A stretch of 64,000 nucleotides of DNA from contig NZ_BARG01000021.1 in assembly GCF_000376565.1 (NCBI RefSeq), positions 124,001 to 188,000 of the forward strand, read 5' to 3'. Source of the stretch: Streptomyces hokutonensis. GTDB taxonomy: Bacteria; Actinomycetota; Actinomycetes; Streptomycetales; Streptomycetaceae. Positions 21,006 to 28,641 of this stretch are shown here, piece by piece (the first letter of the stretch is position 1; every line of letters begins with the position of its first letter). Below the pieces are notes generated by a model. The model made no database searches. It was not told where the DNA came from and saw only the letters and a program-made list of their open reading frames with translations. Made by a program: the position numbers and the translations under genes.

Positions 21006-21071
21006 CCGGCCGCTGTGACGGGGCCTCTGTGACGGGTCGTCTGTAAGGGGCGTGCGCCTGGAGGCCGGTGC

Positions 21072-21545
21072 TTACGCGTCGGCCTTCCCAGCCCCCGCCA
21101 GCGCGGCGACCCGCTCCACACCGAACACATACCCCTGCACACCGCACCCCGCGATCACGCCGTCGGCGCGCAGCGAGACGTAGGAGTGGTGCCGGAACGA
21201 CTCGCGCTGGTGGATGTTGGAGATGTGGACCTCCAACACCGGCAGCCCGTCACAGGTGTTGAGGGCGTCCAGGATGGCGATGGACGTGTGCGAGTACGCC
21301 CCCGGGTTGATCACGATGCCGCAGTGGTTGAGCCGCGCCTCGTGGATCCAGTCGACCAGCTCGCCCTCGTGGTTGGACTGCCGGAAGTCCACCGTGCCGC
21401 CGTGCCCGGCCGCCGCCTTGACGCACAGCGCCTCGACGTCGGCGAGCGTGTCGGAGCCGTAGATCTCCGGCTGGCGCTGGCCGAGGAGGTTCAGGTTGGG
21501 GCCGTTGAGGATCATGATCGGGGCGTTGGCCAGGGTGCGGGGCAC
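21072..21545 (-). CDS. aroQ: Type II 3-dehydroquinate dehydratase
   Basis: 157 residues from GTG, preceded by GGAGGAACC; this start agrees with what I recall of the Streptomyces coelicolor enzyme, which begins PRSLANAP. The enzyme performs the anti-elimination step of the shikimate pathway. [11 protein letters not shown] (14-24), catalytic Tyr29 and Arg24, the [11 protein letters not shown] segment, the NPGAYSHTS loop and His107 in [11 protein letters not shown] are all present. The protein normally forms a dodecamer. An in-frame ATG at 21569 lacks a ribosome-binding site. No other shikimate genes adjoin it. Confidence 0.96.
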   Translation of the reverse strand: MPRTLANAPIMILNGPNLNLLGQRQPEIYGSDTLADVEALCVKAAAGHGGTVDFRQSNHEGELVDWIHEARLNHCGIVINPGAYSHTSIAILDALNTCDGLPVLEVHISNIHQRESFRHHSYVSLRADGVIAGCGVQGYVFGVERVAALAGAGKADA

Positions 21546-21684
21546 GGTTCCTCCGGTCCGTTCGGACATGTCGTTCGAGATGGGCCGCCGATTGACGGCC
21601 ACTGCTCGGACCCGGTCTATCACGCCGCCTGCGCACCACCGTGCGCCCCCGTAACCGTTGTTCACTGTGGGTAGTTGACGCGGC

Positions 21685-22989
21685 ATGCACGATGCACGCA
21701 CCGTAGGCCCCCCGTCCATGCTGCGGCTCGCCGCCGCCTCCCTCGCCGGAACCGCGATCGAGTTCTACGACTTCTTCGTCTACGGCACGGCGGCCGCTCT
21801 GGTCCTCGGTCCGCTGTTCTTCCCGACGTTCTCGCCGGTCGCGGGGACCCTGGCCGCCTTCGGGACGTTCGGTGTGGGCTTCGTGGCGCGACCACTGGGC
21901 TCGATCCTGTTCGGGCACTTCGGGGACCGGCGCGGGCGACGGCCGGTTCTCGTCGCCTCGCTGCTGCTGACCGGTGCTTCGACGGTCGCGGTCGGCTGCG
22001 TCCCGTCGTACGGCTCGATCGGGGTGGCCGCTCCCGTGCTCCTCCTGATGCTGCGATTTCTGCAGGGGCTGGGGCTCGGCGGGGAGTGGGGCGGGGCGGT
22101 GCTGCTGACGGCCGAGCACGCGCCCGCCGGGCGGCGCGGACTGTGGTCGAGCTTTCCCCAGATCGGGCCGGCGGTGGGGTTCCTGCTGGCCAATGGCGTG
22201 ATGCTGGCGCTGTCGGCGACCCTGACCGACGCGCAGTTCGCGCAGTGGGGCTGGCGGGTGCCGTTCTGGGTGGCCGGGGCGCTGGCACTGGGCGGGCTGT
22301 GGCTGCGTTCGTCGCTCGTCGAGAGTCCCCGGTTCCTCGAAATCGACGACCACGCGCGCGTGCCGCTCGCCGAGGTCGTGCGCGACCACTGGCGGCTGGT
22401 CCTGCTGACCGCCGGGGCGCTGTCGGTGGGGTACGCCATCTTCTACGCGGTGACGACCTGGTCCCTCGCCTACGGCACGGAGCGGCTCGGGGTCGGCCGT
22501 ACCGAGATGCTGGCCTGCATCATGGCCGCCGTGGTGGTGAAGGGCTCACTGACCCCGCTGGTGGCGCTGCTGAGCGACCGCTACGGGCGCCGGCCGCTCT
22601 GCCTGCTGGGGTGCGCGGCCGCCGCGCTGTGGATGTTCCCGATGGTCGGGCTGCTCGCCACGGGTGCGCCGCTGCTGATGTTCCTCGGGTTCCTGGGGGC
22701 GCTGCTTGCCTTCGTGACGATGTTCGCCGTGCTCGGCGCCTATCTGCCGGAGCTGTACGAGCCGCGGGTGCGCTGCACCGGCGCCGCCGTGGGCTACAAC
22801 CTCGGCGGGGTCCTCGGCGGCGCGCTCACCCCGATCGTGGCGACGGCGCTCGCCGAGCACGGCGGGCACGTTCCCTGGGGTGTGGGCGCCTATCTGACCG
22901 GGGTGGCGCTGTTCAGCCTGGGCTGCTTCGCGCTGCTGCCGGAGACGCGGCCTGTGCGGTTGGCGGTCCCCGAGCCGGCCACCGGGTGA
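21685..22989 (+). CDS. MFS transporter, metabolite:H+ symporter (MHS) type
   Basis: 434 residues with 12 predicted membrane helices. The N-terminal [13 protein letters not shown] and the loop [11 protein letters not shown] between helices 2 and 3, with its repeat SDRYGRRP in the second half, are diagnostic of the MHS subfamily (proline/betaine, alpha-ketoglutarate, shikimate and citrate symporters). The substrate cannot be assigned. Divergence from aroQ and the existence of shikimate carriers in this subfamily make an aromatic-precursor substrate worth testing. It converges on the antiporter gene with a 17-bp gap. Confidence 0.9.
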   Translation: MHDARTVGPPSMLRLAAASLAGTAIEFYDFFVYGTAAALVLGPLFFPTFSPVAGTLAAFGTFGVGFVARPLGSILFGHFGDRRGRRPVLVASLLLTGASTVAVGCVPSYGSIGVAAPVLLLMLRFLQGLGLGGEWGGAVLLTAEHAPAGRRGLWSSFPQIGPAVGFLLANGVMLALSATLTDAQFAQWGWRVPFWVAGALALGGLWLRSSLVESPRFLEIDDHARVPLAEVVRDHWRLVLLTAGALSVGYAIFYAVTTWSLAYGTERLGVGRTEMLACIMAAVVVKGSLTPLVALLSDRYGRRPLCLLGCAAAALWMFPMVGLLATGAPLLMFLGFLGALLAFVTMFAVLGAYLPELYEPRVRCTGAAVGYNLGGVLGGALTPIVATALAEHGGHVPWGVGAYLTGVALFSLGCFALLPETRPVRLAVPEPATG

Positions 22990-23006
22990 GCCGGCTGGTG
23001 ACTCGG

Positions 23007-24110
23007 CTACGGGTTGATCGCCAGCTCCAAGTACGCCGCGAACAGCACCAGATGGACGCCGCCCTGGAGCGGTGTCGCCCGTCCCGGCACCACGGTCAGG
23101 GAGCTGACCACCACGGTCAGGGCGAGCAGCACCATGTGGGTCGAGCCGAGGCCGAGGACGAGCGGTCCGGAGAGCCAGATGGACGCCAGGGCGACGGCGG
23201 GGATGGTGAGGCCGATGCTGGCCATGGCCGAGCCGAGCGCGAGGTTGAGACTGGTCTGCACGCGGTCGCGGCGGGCGGAGCGCAGGGCGGCGATGGTCTC
23301 GGGGAGCAGGACGAGCAGCGCGATGATCACGCCGACGACGGCGTGGTGCAGCCCGGCGGCCTCGACGCCGGACTCGATGGTCGGCGACACGCCCTTGGCC
23401 AGTCCTACGACCCCGATCAGGGCGAGGCCGAGCAGGCCCAGGCTGATCAGGGCGGTGCGGGCGGTCGGCGCGTCCGCGTGGTGGTCCTTGGTGATCACCG
23501 CACCCTGCCGGGAGACCGGCAGGAAGTAGTCGCGGTGCCGCACGGTCTGCGTGGCCACGAAGAGGCCGTACAGGGCGAGTGAGGACAGTGCGGCGAAGGT
23601 GAGCTGGGCGCCGGAGAACTCCGGGCCCGGCTTGCTGGTGGTGAAGGTCGGCAGGACCAGGCTGAGCGTCGCCAGGGTCGCCACGGTGGCGAGGGCGGCG
23701 CCGGTGCCCTCGGGGTTGAAGACCGCCGTGCCGTGCCGCAGCGAGGCGACGATCAGGCACAGGCCGACGATGCCGTTGCAGGTGATCATGACGGCCGCGA
23801 AGACGGTGTCTCTGGCGAGGGTCGAGCTCTTGTCGCCGCCGTCGGCCATCAGGGTGACGATCAGGGCGACCTCGATGATCGTGACGGCGACGGCCAGGAC
23901 CAGGGAGCCGAAGGGTTCGCCGACGCGGTGGGCGATGACCTCGGCGTGGTGCACCGCAGCCAGGACGGCCCCGGCGAGGACCAGGGTCACCAGGGCGACG
24001 ACCACGCCGGGCAGGTCCTTGCGCCCCCAGGTGAAGATCAGCAGGACGGCCGCGAGCACCGGTACGAAGGTCGTCCACCGGGTGGTGAGCGACCTGAGCC
24101 GAGTGATCAT
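23007..24110 (-). CDS. Calcium/cation:proton antiporter (ChaA/CaCA family)
   Basis: 367 residues, about 11 membrane helices. The two CaCA alpha-repeats are visible: HRVGEPFGSLVLAVAVTIIE in the first half and a GVIIALLVLLPETIAALRSA segment in the second, each carrying the Glu needed for ion transport. A hydrophilic loop (HRDYFLPVSRQ to HHADAPTAR) separates the halves. It likely exports Ca2+ (or Na+/K+) in exchange for protons. The neighbours downstream on the same strand, a small protein and the riboswitch-controlled terC, hint at a metal-homeostasis neighbourhood. Confidence 0.9.
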   Translation of the reverse strand: MITRLRSLTTRWTTFVPVLAAVLLIFTWGRKDLPGVVVALVTLVLAGAVLAAVHHAEVIAHRVGEPFGSLVLAVAVTIIEVALIVTLMADGGDKSSTLARDTVFAAVMITCNGIVGLCLIVASLRHGTAVFNPEGTGAALATVATLATLSLVLPTFTTSKPGPEFSGAQLTFAALSSLALYGLFVATQTVRHRDYFLPVSRQGAVITKDHHADAPTARTALISLGLLGLALIGVVGLAKGVSPTIESGVEAAGLHHAVVGVIIALLVLLPETIAALRSARRDRVQTSLNLALGSAMASIGLTIPAVALASIWLSGPLVLGLGSTHMVLLALTVVVSSLTVVPGRATPLQGGVHLVLFAAYLELAINP

Positions 24111-24171
24111 GAAGAGATCCTCGCAGAGGCGTACGGGCCCCGCACTCCGGCGTCGCGGAGCCCGTCGCGCG

Positions 24172-24486
24172 CTACTTGAACTCGGTCATGTCCAGGACGT
24201 CGCAGTCGGTGAAGGACGGCGGCCTGGTACACAGCGCGGCCATCTGCTGGGCGAATTCGGTGGTACCGGGATCGTTGCTGTTGCGCATGGCGTCCTCGTA
24301 CGAGTCGAACTCGATCACGACGAGGACGTGGCCGGGCTTGTTCCTGTCCCGCAGGACGAGGCGGTGGGTGGGCCCGCCGTCGCGGCCGGCCATGCGTTTG
24401 TCCGCCTCCTCCGCCAGCTCTCGCATCTCGTCGAAGCGGTCGGTCTCGAAGTCGACGATCTGCACGAATTTCATCGCTGCGTCCAT
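24172..24486 (-). CDS. Small conserved protein, dimeric alpha/beta-barrel-like
   Basis: 104 residues from ATG (MDAAMKFVQIVDFET), preceded by GGTGGAGGC at a good distance; a GTG four codons upstream lies inside that ribosome-binding site. The pattern of one strand, helix, long strand (GHVLVVIEFDSYEDAMRNSN) resembles ferredoxin-like monooxygenase/ABM or EthD-type folds that dimerise. No catalytic residue can be named. It sits between the Ca/H antiporter and terC, 61 bases from the antiporter start, so it may be co-transcribed with the antiporter. Confidence 0.8.
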   Translation of the reverse strand: MDAAMKFVQIVDFETDRFDEMRELAEEADKRMAGRDGGPTHRLVLRDRNKPGHVLVVIEFDSYEDAMRNSNDPGTTEFAQQMAALCTRPPSFTDCDVLDMTEFK

Positions 24487-24537
24487 GGATGCCTCCACCC
24501 GGCCGTGCCACCCCCGGGGTGGGGGCGCTCGGTATCC

Positions 24538-24595
24538 AACGAAGCACCGGGAGCGGTGGTCGGCAATTCATCGTGCGGTGCTCCCGGTGTTCGTT
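24538..24595 (-). terminator. Long hairpin downstream of terC
   Basis: AACGAAGCACCGGGAGC pairs with GCTCCCGGTGTTCGTT, with one bulge and a loop of about 25 bases, 20 bases after the terC stop. It separates terC from the small gene downstream. Confidence 0.6.
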
Positions 24596-24614
24596 GTTCC
24601 TACGTCCGGCGTGG

Positions 24615-25616
24615 TCAGGCGTCGATGCTGTCCTTCGGAGCGCCTTCGGTCCCCGTCTGCGCCGCCTCGGCCGCCGCCTGCTTCTTGTTGGCCATCAGGC
24701 TGGTGATCGTGGTGACGATCAGGACACCGCAGATCACGCCGAGGGAGACCGGGATGGAGATCTCCGGGACATGGACCCCGGACTCGTGCAGTGCGTGCAG
24801 CACCAGCTTGACGCCGATGAAGCCGAGGATGACCGACAGGCCGTAGCTGAGGTGGACCAGCTTCTTGAGCAGGCCGCCGATGAGGAAGTACAGCTGCCTC
24901 AGGCCCATCAGGGCGAACGCGTTGGCCGTGAACACGATGTACGGGTCCTGCGTCAGGCCGAAGATCGCGGGGATGGAGTCGAGGGCGAACAGCACGTCCG
25001 TCGTACCGATGGCGAGCATCACGACCAGCATCGGGGTCATGACCCGCTTGCCGTTCTCCTGGATCCACAGCTTGGTGCCGTGGTACCGGTCGGCCACGCC
25101 GAAGCGGCGCTCGGCGGCCTTGAGCAGCTTGTTCTCCTCGAACTCCTCGTCCTCCTCGTCGGCGCGGGCCTCCTGGATGAGCTTCCAGGCGGTCCAGATG
25201 AGGAAGGCGCCGAAGATGTAGAAGACCCAGGCGAAGTTGGCGAGGACGGCCGCGCCCGCCGCGATGAAGACGGCGCGCAGGACCAGGGCTATGAGGACGC
25301 CGACGAGCAGCACCCGCTGCTGGTACTGCGAGGGCACGGCGAACTTCGCCATGATCAGCACGAAGACGAAGAGGTTGTCGACGCTCAGCGACTTCTCGGT
25401 GATGAATCCGGCGAAGAACTCGCCGCCGGCCTGGCCGCCTCCGAAGATAAGCAGTCCGAGTCCGAAGAGTCCGGCGAGGGCGATCCAGACGATCGTCCAG
25501 ATCCCGGCTTCCTTGATCGACACGTCATGCGGCTTGCGGCCGATGAAGAAGTCGACGGCGATGAGGGCGGCCAGCCCCACGATGGTCAGGACCCACAGGG
25601 TCACGGAAACATCCAC
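24615..25616 (-). CDS. TerC-family integral membrane protein, probable Mn2+ exporter
   Basis: 333 residues, 8-9 membrane helices. Family-typical acidic motifs in membrane segments are TEKSLSVDNLFVFVLIM at about 74-90 and ALDSIPAIFGLTQDP at about 215-229. A charged cytoplasmic loop (EARADEEDEEFEENK) lies in the middle, and the C-terminus is hydrophilic. TerC proteins export Mn2+, including for metalation of secreted proteins, and the older name refers to tellurite resistance. A yybP-ykoY-type riboswitch occupies the leader, which makes manganese export the best-supported role. The SD GGAGGAG lies about 6 bases before the ATG. Confidence 0.93.
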   Translation of the reverse strand: MDVSVTLWVLTIVGLAALIAVDFFIGRKPHDVSIKEAGIWTIVWIALAGLFGLGLLIFGGGQAGGEFFAGFITEKSLSVDNLFVFVLIMAKFAVPSQYQQRVLLVGVLIALVLRAVFIAAGAAVLANFAWVFYIFGAFLIWTAWKLIQEARADEEDEEFEENKLLKAAERRFGVADRYHGTKLWIQENGKRVMTPMLVVMLAIGTTDVLFALDSIPAIFGLTQDPYIVFTANAFALMGLRQLYFLIGGLLKKLVHLSYGLSVILGFIGVKLVLHALHESGVHVPEISIPVSLGVICGVLIVTTITSLMANKKQAAAEAAQTGTEGAPKDSIDA

Positions 25617-25662
25617 TACTGCTCCTCCGGCGGTATTAACGGCAAATGGTCAGCGTCGTCGC

Positions 25663-25774
25663 TACCGGAGGTCTCTTCCACCTTGGACGGGCGTCCAGGG
25701 CCGACGCCCCGGGATCTGGCCTGATCCGTATTGACGGGTACGCCGCAGCAGATAGGGAGTACTCCCCTCCGTAC
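25663..25774 (-). promoter_or_regulatory. yybP-ykoY (manganese) riboswitch in the terC leader
   Basis: On the minus strand the leader reads CGGAGGGGAGTA ... CCGTCAATACGG ... GAAGAGACCTCCG. The GGGGAGUA loop, the GUCAAU element and the 3' GAGACC closing against a CGGAGG/CCUCCG P1 stem are the conserved features of RF00080-type manganese sensors. An extra perfect palindrome GGGAGTACTCCC is at 25755-25766. The 3' strand of P1 (CCUCCGG, 25665-25671) can pair instead with the terC ribosome-binding site CCGGAGG (24-30 of block 25601-25660, i.e. 25624-25630). Metal binding would therefore free the site and switch translation on. The motif is seen directly; the switching model is inferred. Confidence 0.87.
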
Positions 25775-25803
25775 GGAAGAGCTTACCCCAATCACCAAGG
25801 AAA

Positions 25804-25855
25804 GGTAAAGAGATGGGCAAAGAAAAGACAAAGTAGCAGGTGAGAGCTCTTTACC
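25804..25855 (-). terminator. AT-rich hairpin spanning the TerD/FtsK-like gene stop codon
   Basis: GGTAAAGAG (25804-25812) pairs perfectly with CTCTTTACC (25847-25855), enclosing 34 mostly A-rich bases. On the minus strand a TTTCC tail follows the stem. The stretch 25780-25850 is the most AT-rich in the neighbourhood. It probably ends the upstream transcript before the terC promoter. Confidence 0.5.
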
Positions 25856-27854
25856 TGTACTTGGTACGCGCTGTCGCAACCTCGGTCAGCACCCGCTGGA
25901 GCACCTGACTGCCGGGCGGCACGAGCGAGGGCTCGTACGTCCAGGCATGACCCACCCACGGGTCGGCGAGATGGTCGTCGGGCAGTGGGGTGAGTCGCAT
26001 CAGCGAACGCCAGAGCGGGTCGAGCAACGGGCCGTAGCCCGCCGCGTCCTCGCGGTCCGCGACCATCATCAGATGGACGCCGACGGCCGGTCCCTCGTCC
26101 GCGAGATAGCGCAGCTGGGTCACGGCACGGTCGTCGAAGCCGTGCGGGAAGTCGTTGACGATCAGCAGCTGTTCGGCCGTGTCGAGGCCGGGCGGCAGTG
26201 AGTCGGCGGCTCCGCCGCGCACCGCCATCTGCACCAGGTCCACCCGCTGGGTCAGCCGGGCCAGCACGTCCGCGACCCCGGCGGCCCCCACGGCGGGCGG
26301 CGCCGCGAGCACGCCGGTGTGCACCAGCGGGACCAGCGCCTGCGCCGCCGAACCGGCCGGGTCGATGACGTGCACGGCGAACTCGCCCACCGGATACACG
26401 GCCAGCAGCCGGGCCGCGTGCGCCACGGCCGTGTCGAGCGCGAGGCGCCGCAGCTCGTGGGAGTCGGCGAACGAGCCGTCCAGGGACTCCCCGCCACCGC
26501 TGTCGATCCACAGACCGCGCTCCAACGGCAGCCGCACCAGCATCGGGATCCGCAGGTCGGGGCTCTCCGGGAGGTGGAGGTCGCCCAGGCGCAGGGCCAT
26601 GGGGATCTCCATCGGGACGCGGTATCCGTGCCAGACGGGGTTGTCCCAGCCGGCGAAGGCCAGTGGGAGCGCGGGTTCGACCACCTCGGACTCGGCGGCC
26701 AGCTGGGCGAGGTCCCGGTCGAGGGCCGCCCGCGCCTGGTCGACGAGTTGGGCGTGCTTGGCCTGGGCCGCCTCCCGGGCCGCGTCGCCCTGGCCGCCGA
26801 TCCGGCTGCGCGGGTCGGACAGCGCCTGGTCGAGCTCCTTCTCCATGCGCGAGTCGGCGAAGTCGACCGCGCTGCGGTACGCGGCCATGGTGCGGGCCAG
26901 GTCCTCGAACATGCCCCACACCTGGTTGTAGAGCCGCTCCTCCATCGACCACCCGGTCGCGTCACCGGCGACGGGCTGCGCGGCCTGTCCGGGCGGAGCC
27001 GGGGGCGCGGTCGGCGCGGGCGACGGGGGCGCCCCGGTCCCCCGACGCGGGTGGCTGTAGTCGATCGGGCCACCGGTGGCGGGGGCGGCGGGCTGGGCGG
27101 CGGCCGGGTCCGCGGGGTATCCGGACGGCGGCGCCACAGCGCCTTGCGCACCGTACGGAGAGGTCGACGGCTGCGGTGCTACGGCCCCGGAGGCGCCCGG
27201 TGTCGTAGGACCGCTCGCGTCGGGGCCGATGCCCGGTGTGGCCGTCTGGCGGGTGCGGTCGCCGTCCGTGGTTCGAGGTGGGGGTGTTGCCACGGAGCGG
27301 GCCAGGCCCCGGGCCACCGCTTCGTTGATGCCGCCCGCGAGGTGGGCGGCCTGGGGCAGGCCCTGGTCGGTGAGGAGTTCGGCCAGGCCGCCCGCGTAGC
27401 CCTGGCCGACGGCGCGTACTTTCCAGGCGCCCTGTCTGCGGTACAACTCCAGGGCCACGACTGCCGATTCGGCGTCCAGGCCGGTGATCGTGTAGCTGGC
27501 GACCTCGGTGCCGTCGAGGCCGGTGACCGCTACGAAGGGTGCGGCGACGGCCCCGAAGCGGGTGGGGCCGCCGGCGCCGAGGGGCAGCGCGAGCAGCACG
27601 CTGACGCGGTGCACGGCCTCCGGCATGGCGCCCAGGTCCACCGCGAGACGGTGGTCGGCGGCGGCCTGCTTGGAGACCTCCAGGCCGGGCAGGGTCGGTG
27701 TGCCCGGGTGGGCCACCCATTCCACGCCGTGGATCCTGCCGCGCTCGTCGCCGAGCGTGGCGGCGGCCACGACCGGCTTGCCGGCCGCGACCCGGATCTC
27801 CAGACGCATCTGGGAGAGCGGGTGGTTCTGCCCTCGCACCAGCTCGGCCGCCAT
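25851..27854 (-). CDS. TerD domain fused to an FtsK/HerA-like ATPase domain with altered P-loop
   Basis: 667 residues in three parts. Residues 1-190 are a TerD (calcium-binding stress protein) domain (MRLEIRVAAGK, PEAVHRVSVLLALPLG, VALELYRRQGAWKVRAVGQGY). Residues 190-300 are a Pro/Ala/Gly-rich linker. Residues 305-667 start with a helical segment (MEERLYNQVWGMFEDLART) and continue as an FtsK/SpoIIIE-like P-loop domain: DNPVWHGYRVP, a strand LPLERGLWIDS at about 445, a Walker-B-like LLIVNDFPHGFDD at about 565 and the terminal ADPWVGHAWTYEP. Where Walker A GxxGxGKS should stand the sequence is SGGGESLDG, with no Lys, so ATP hydrolysis is doubtful. It follows terD on the same strand, 50 bp away, and ends with TAA. 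Confidence 0.85.
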   Translation of the reverse strand: MAAELVRGQNHPLSQMRLEIRVAAGKPVVAAATLGDERGRIHGVEWVAHPGTPTLPGLEVSKQAAADHRLAVDLGAMPEAVHRVSVLLALPLGAGGPTRFGAVAAPFVAVTGLDGTEVASYTITGLDAESAVVALELYRRQGAWKVRAVGQGYAGGLAELLTDQGLPQAAHLAGGINEAVARGLARSVATPPPRTTDGDRTRQTATPGIGPDASGPTTPGASGAVAPQPSTSPYGAQGAVAPPSGYPADPAAAQPAAPATGGPIDYSHPRRGTGAPPSPAPTAPPAPPGQAAQPVAGDATGWSMEERLYNQVWGMFEDLARTMAAYRSAVDFADSRMEKELDQALSDPRSRIGGQGDAAREAAQAKHAQLVDQARAALDRDLAQLAAESEVVEPALPLAFAGWDNPVWHGYRVPMEIPMALRLGDLHLPESPDLRIPMLVRLPLERGLWIDSGGGESLDGSFADSHELRRLALDTAVAHAARLLAVYPVGEFAVHVIDPAGSAAQALVPLVHTGVLAAPPAVGAAGVADVLARLTQRVDLVQMAVRGGAADSLPPGLDTAEQLLIVNDFPHGFDDRAVTQLRYLADEGPAVGVHLMMVADREDAAGYGPLLDPLWRSLMRLTPLPDDHLADPWVGHAWTYEPSLVPPGSQVLQRVLTEVATARTKYR

Positions 27855-27904
27855 CGCTCTCGTCCCCCTGCTCAGCCGTGTCGTCCCGTGTGCGCCAAGC
27901 CGCC

Positions 27905-28483
27905 TTACAGGTGCGGCAGGATCGCCGGCATCAGGTCCTGGAAGGTGCGGCCGTTGGTCGGTGTGCCGAGGGCCGTCAGGGTCCAGCCGGAGCCGGTGCG
28001 GTGCACCTTCGCCATGATCTGGGCCGTGTACTGGCCGCCGCCCGCCAGCGTGTAGCGGGCCAGCTCCTGGCCGTTGGTCTCGTCGACCAGGCGGCAGAAC
28101 GCGTTCTGCACCTCCTGGAAGGTCTGGCCCGTGAAGGAGTTCACGGTGAAGACGATCTGGTCGATGTGGACCGGCACGCGCGCGAGGTCGACGAGGATGG
28201 CCTCGTCGTCGCCTCCCTGGCCGACACCGCCGACGAGGTTGTCGCCGGTGTGCCGGACGGAGCCGTCGTCGCTCACCAGGTGGCGGAAGAACACCACGTC
28301 GACCGGCTGCTTGTCGGCGAACAGTACGGCGGACGCGTCGAGGTCGATCTCCCGGGTGCGCGAGCCGAACAGGCCGCGCCGGGGAGCCGCCTGCCAGCCG
28401 AGACCCATGCGCACCGCGGTCAGGCCGGTCCCGTCGTTCTTCTCAAGACTGATGGCCTGACCCTTGGTCATGTTGACGGTCAC
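27905..28483 (-). CDS. terD: TerD-family stress protein
   Basis: 192 residues from GTG with GAGAGGGG about 7 bases upstream. TerD proteins bind Ca2+ and belong to the Ter stress-response system; in Streptomyces they affect development and stress tolerance. Family landmarks are MTKGQAISLEK at the N-terminus, the metal-binding EIDLDASAVLF and GGDDEAILVDLARVP, and IVFTVNSFTGQTFQEVQNAFCRLVD. It starts an operon with the TerD/FtsK-like fusion. A PafBC-type promoter upstream suggests induction by DNA damage. Confidence 0.93.
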   Translation of the reverse strand: MTVNMTKGQAISLEKNDGTGLTAVRMGLGWQAAPRRGLFGSRTREIDLDASAVLFADKQPVDVVFFRHLVSDDGSVRHTGDNLVGGVGQGGDDEAILVDLARVPVHIDQIVFTVNSFTGQTFQEVQNAFCRLVDETNGQELARYTLAGGGQYTAQIMAKVHRTGSGWTLTALGTPTNGRTFQDLMPAILPHL

Positions 28484-28538
28484 GGCTGTTCCCCTCTCGA
28501 ACTGTCCCCTGTTGCCGCGGAATCCACGGCTGCCCAGA

Positions 28539-28561
28539 ACCCTACGCAGCGGCACTGACAG
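28539..28561 (-). promoter_or_regulatory. PafBC/RecA-NDp-type promoter of terD
   Basis: On the minus strand CTGTCAGTG, 8 bp, TAGGGT. Only the first base of the upstream element differs from consensus and the -10 is perfect. Transcription would start near 28532, leaving a leader of about 49 bases. The upstream element is part of a 15-bp palindrome GGCACTGACAGTGCC (28552-28566 region). Confidence 0.72.
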
Positions 28562-28641
28562 TGCCGAACCCCGCATCGGACTTTGTGTCGGTCTTGCAAC
28601 ACAGAGCGCATATCCCGAGGTCCGGCGCTCCCCCAAGGGGG

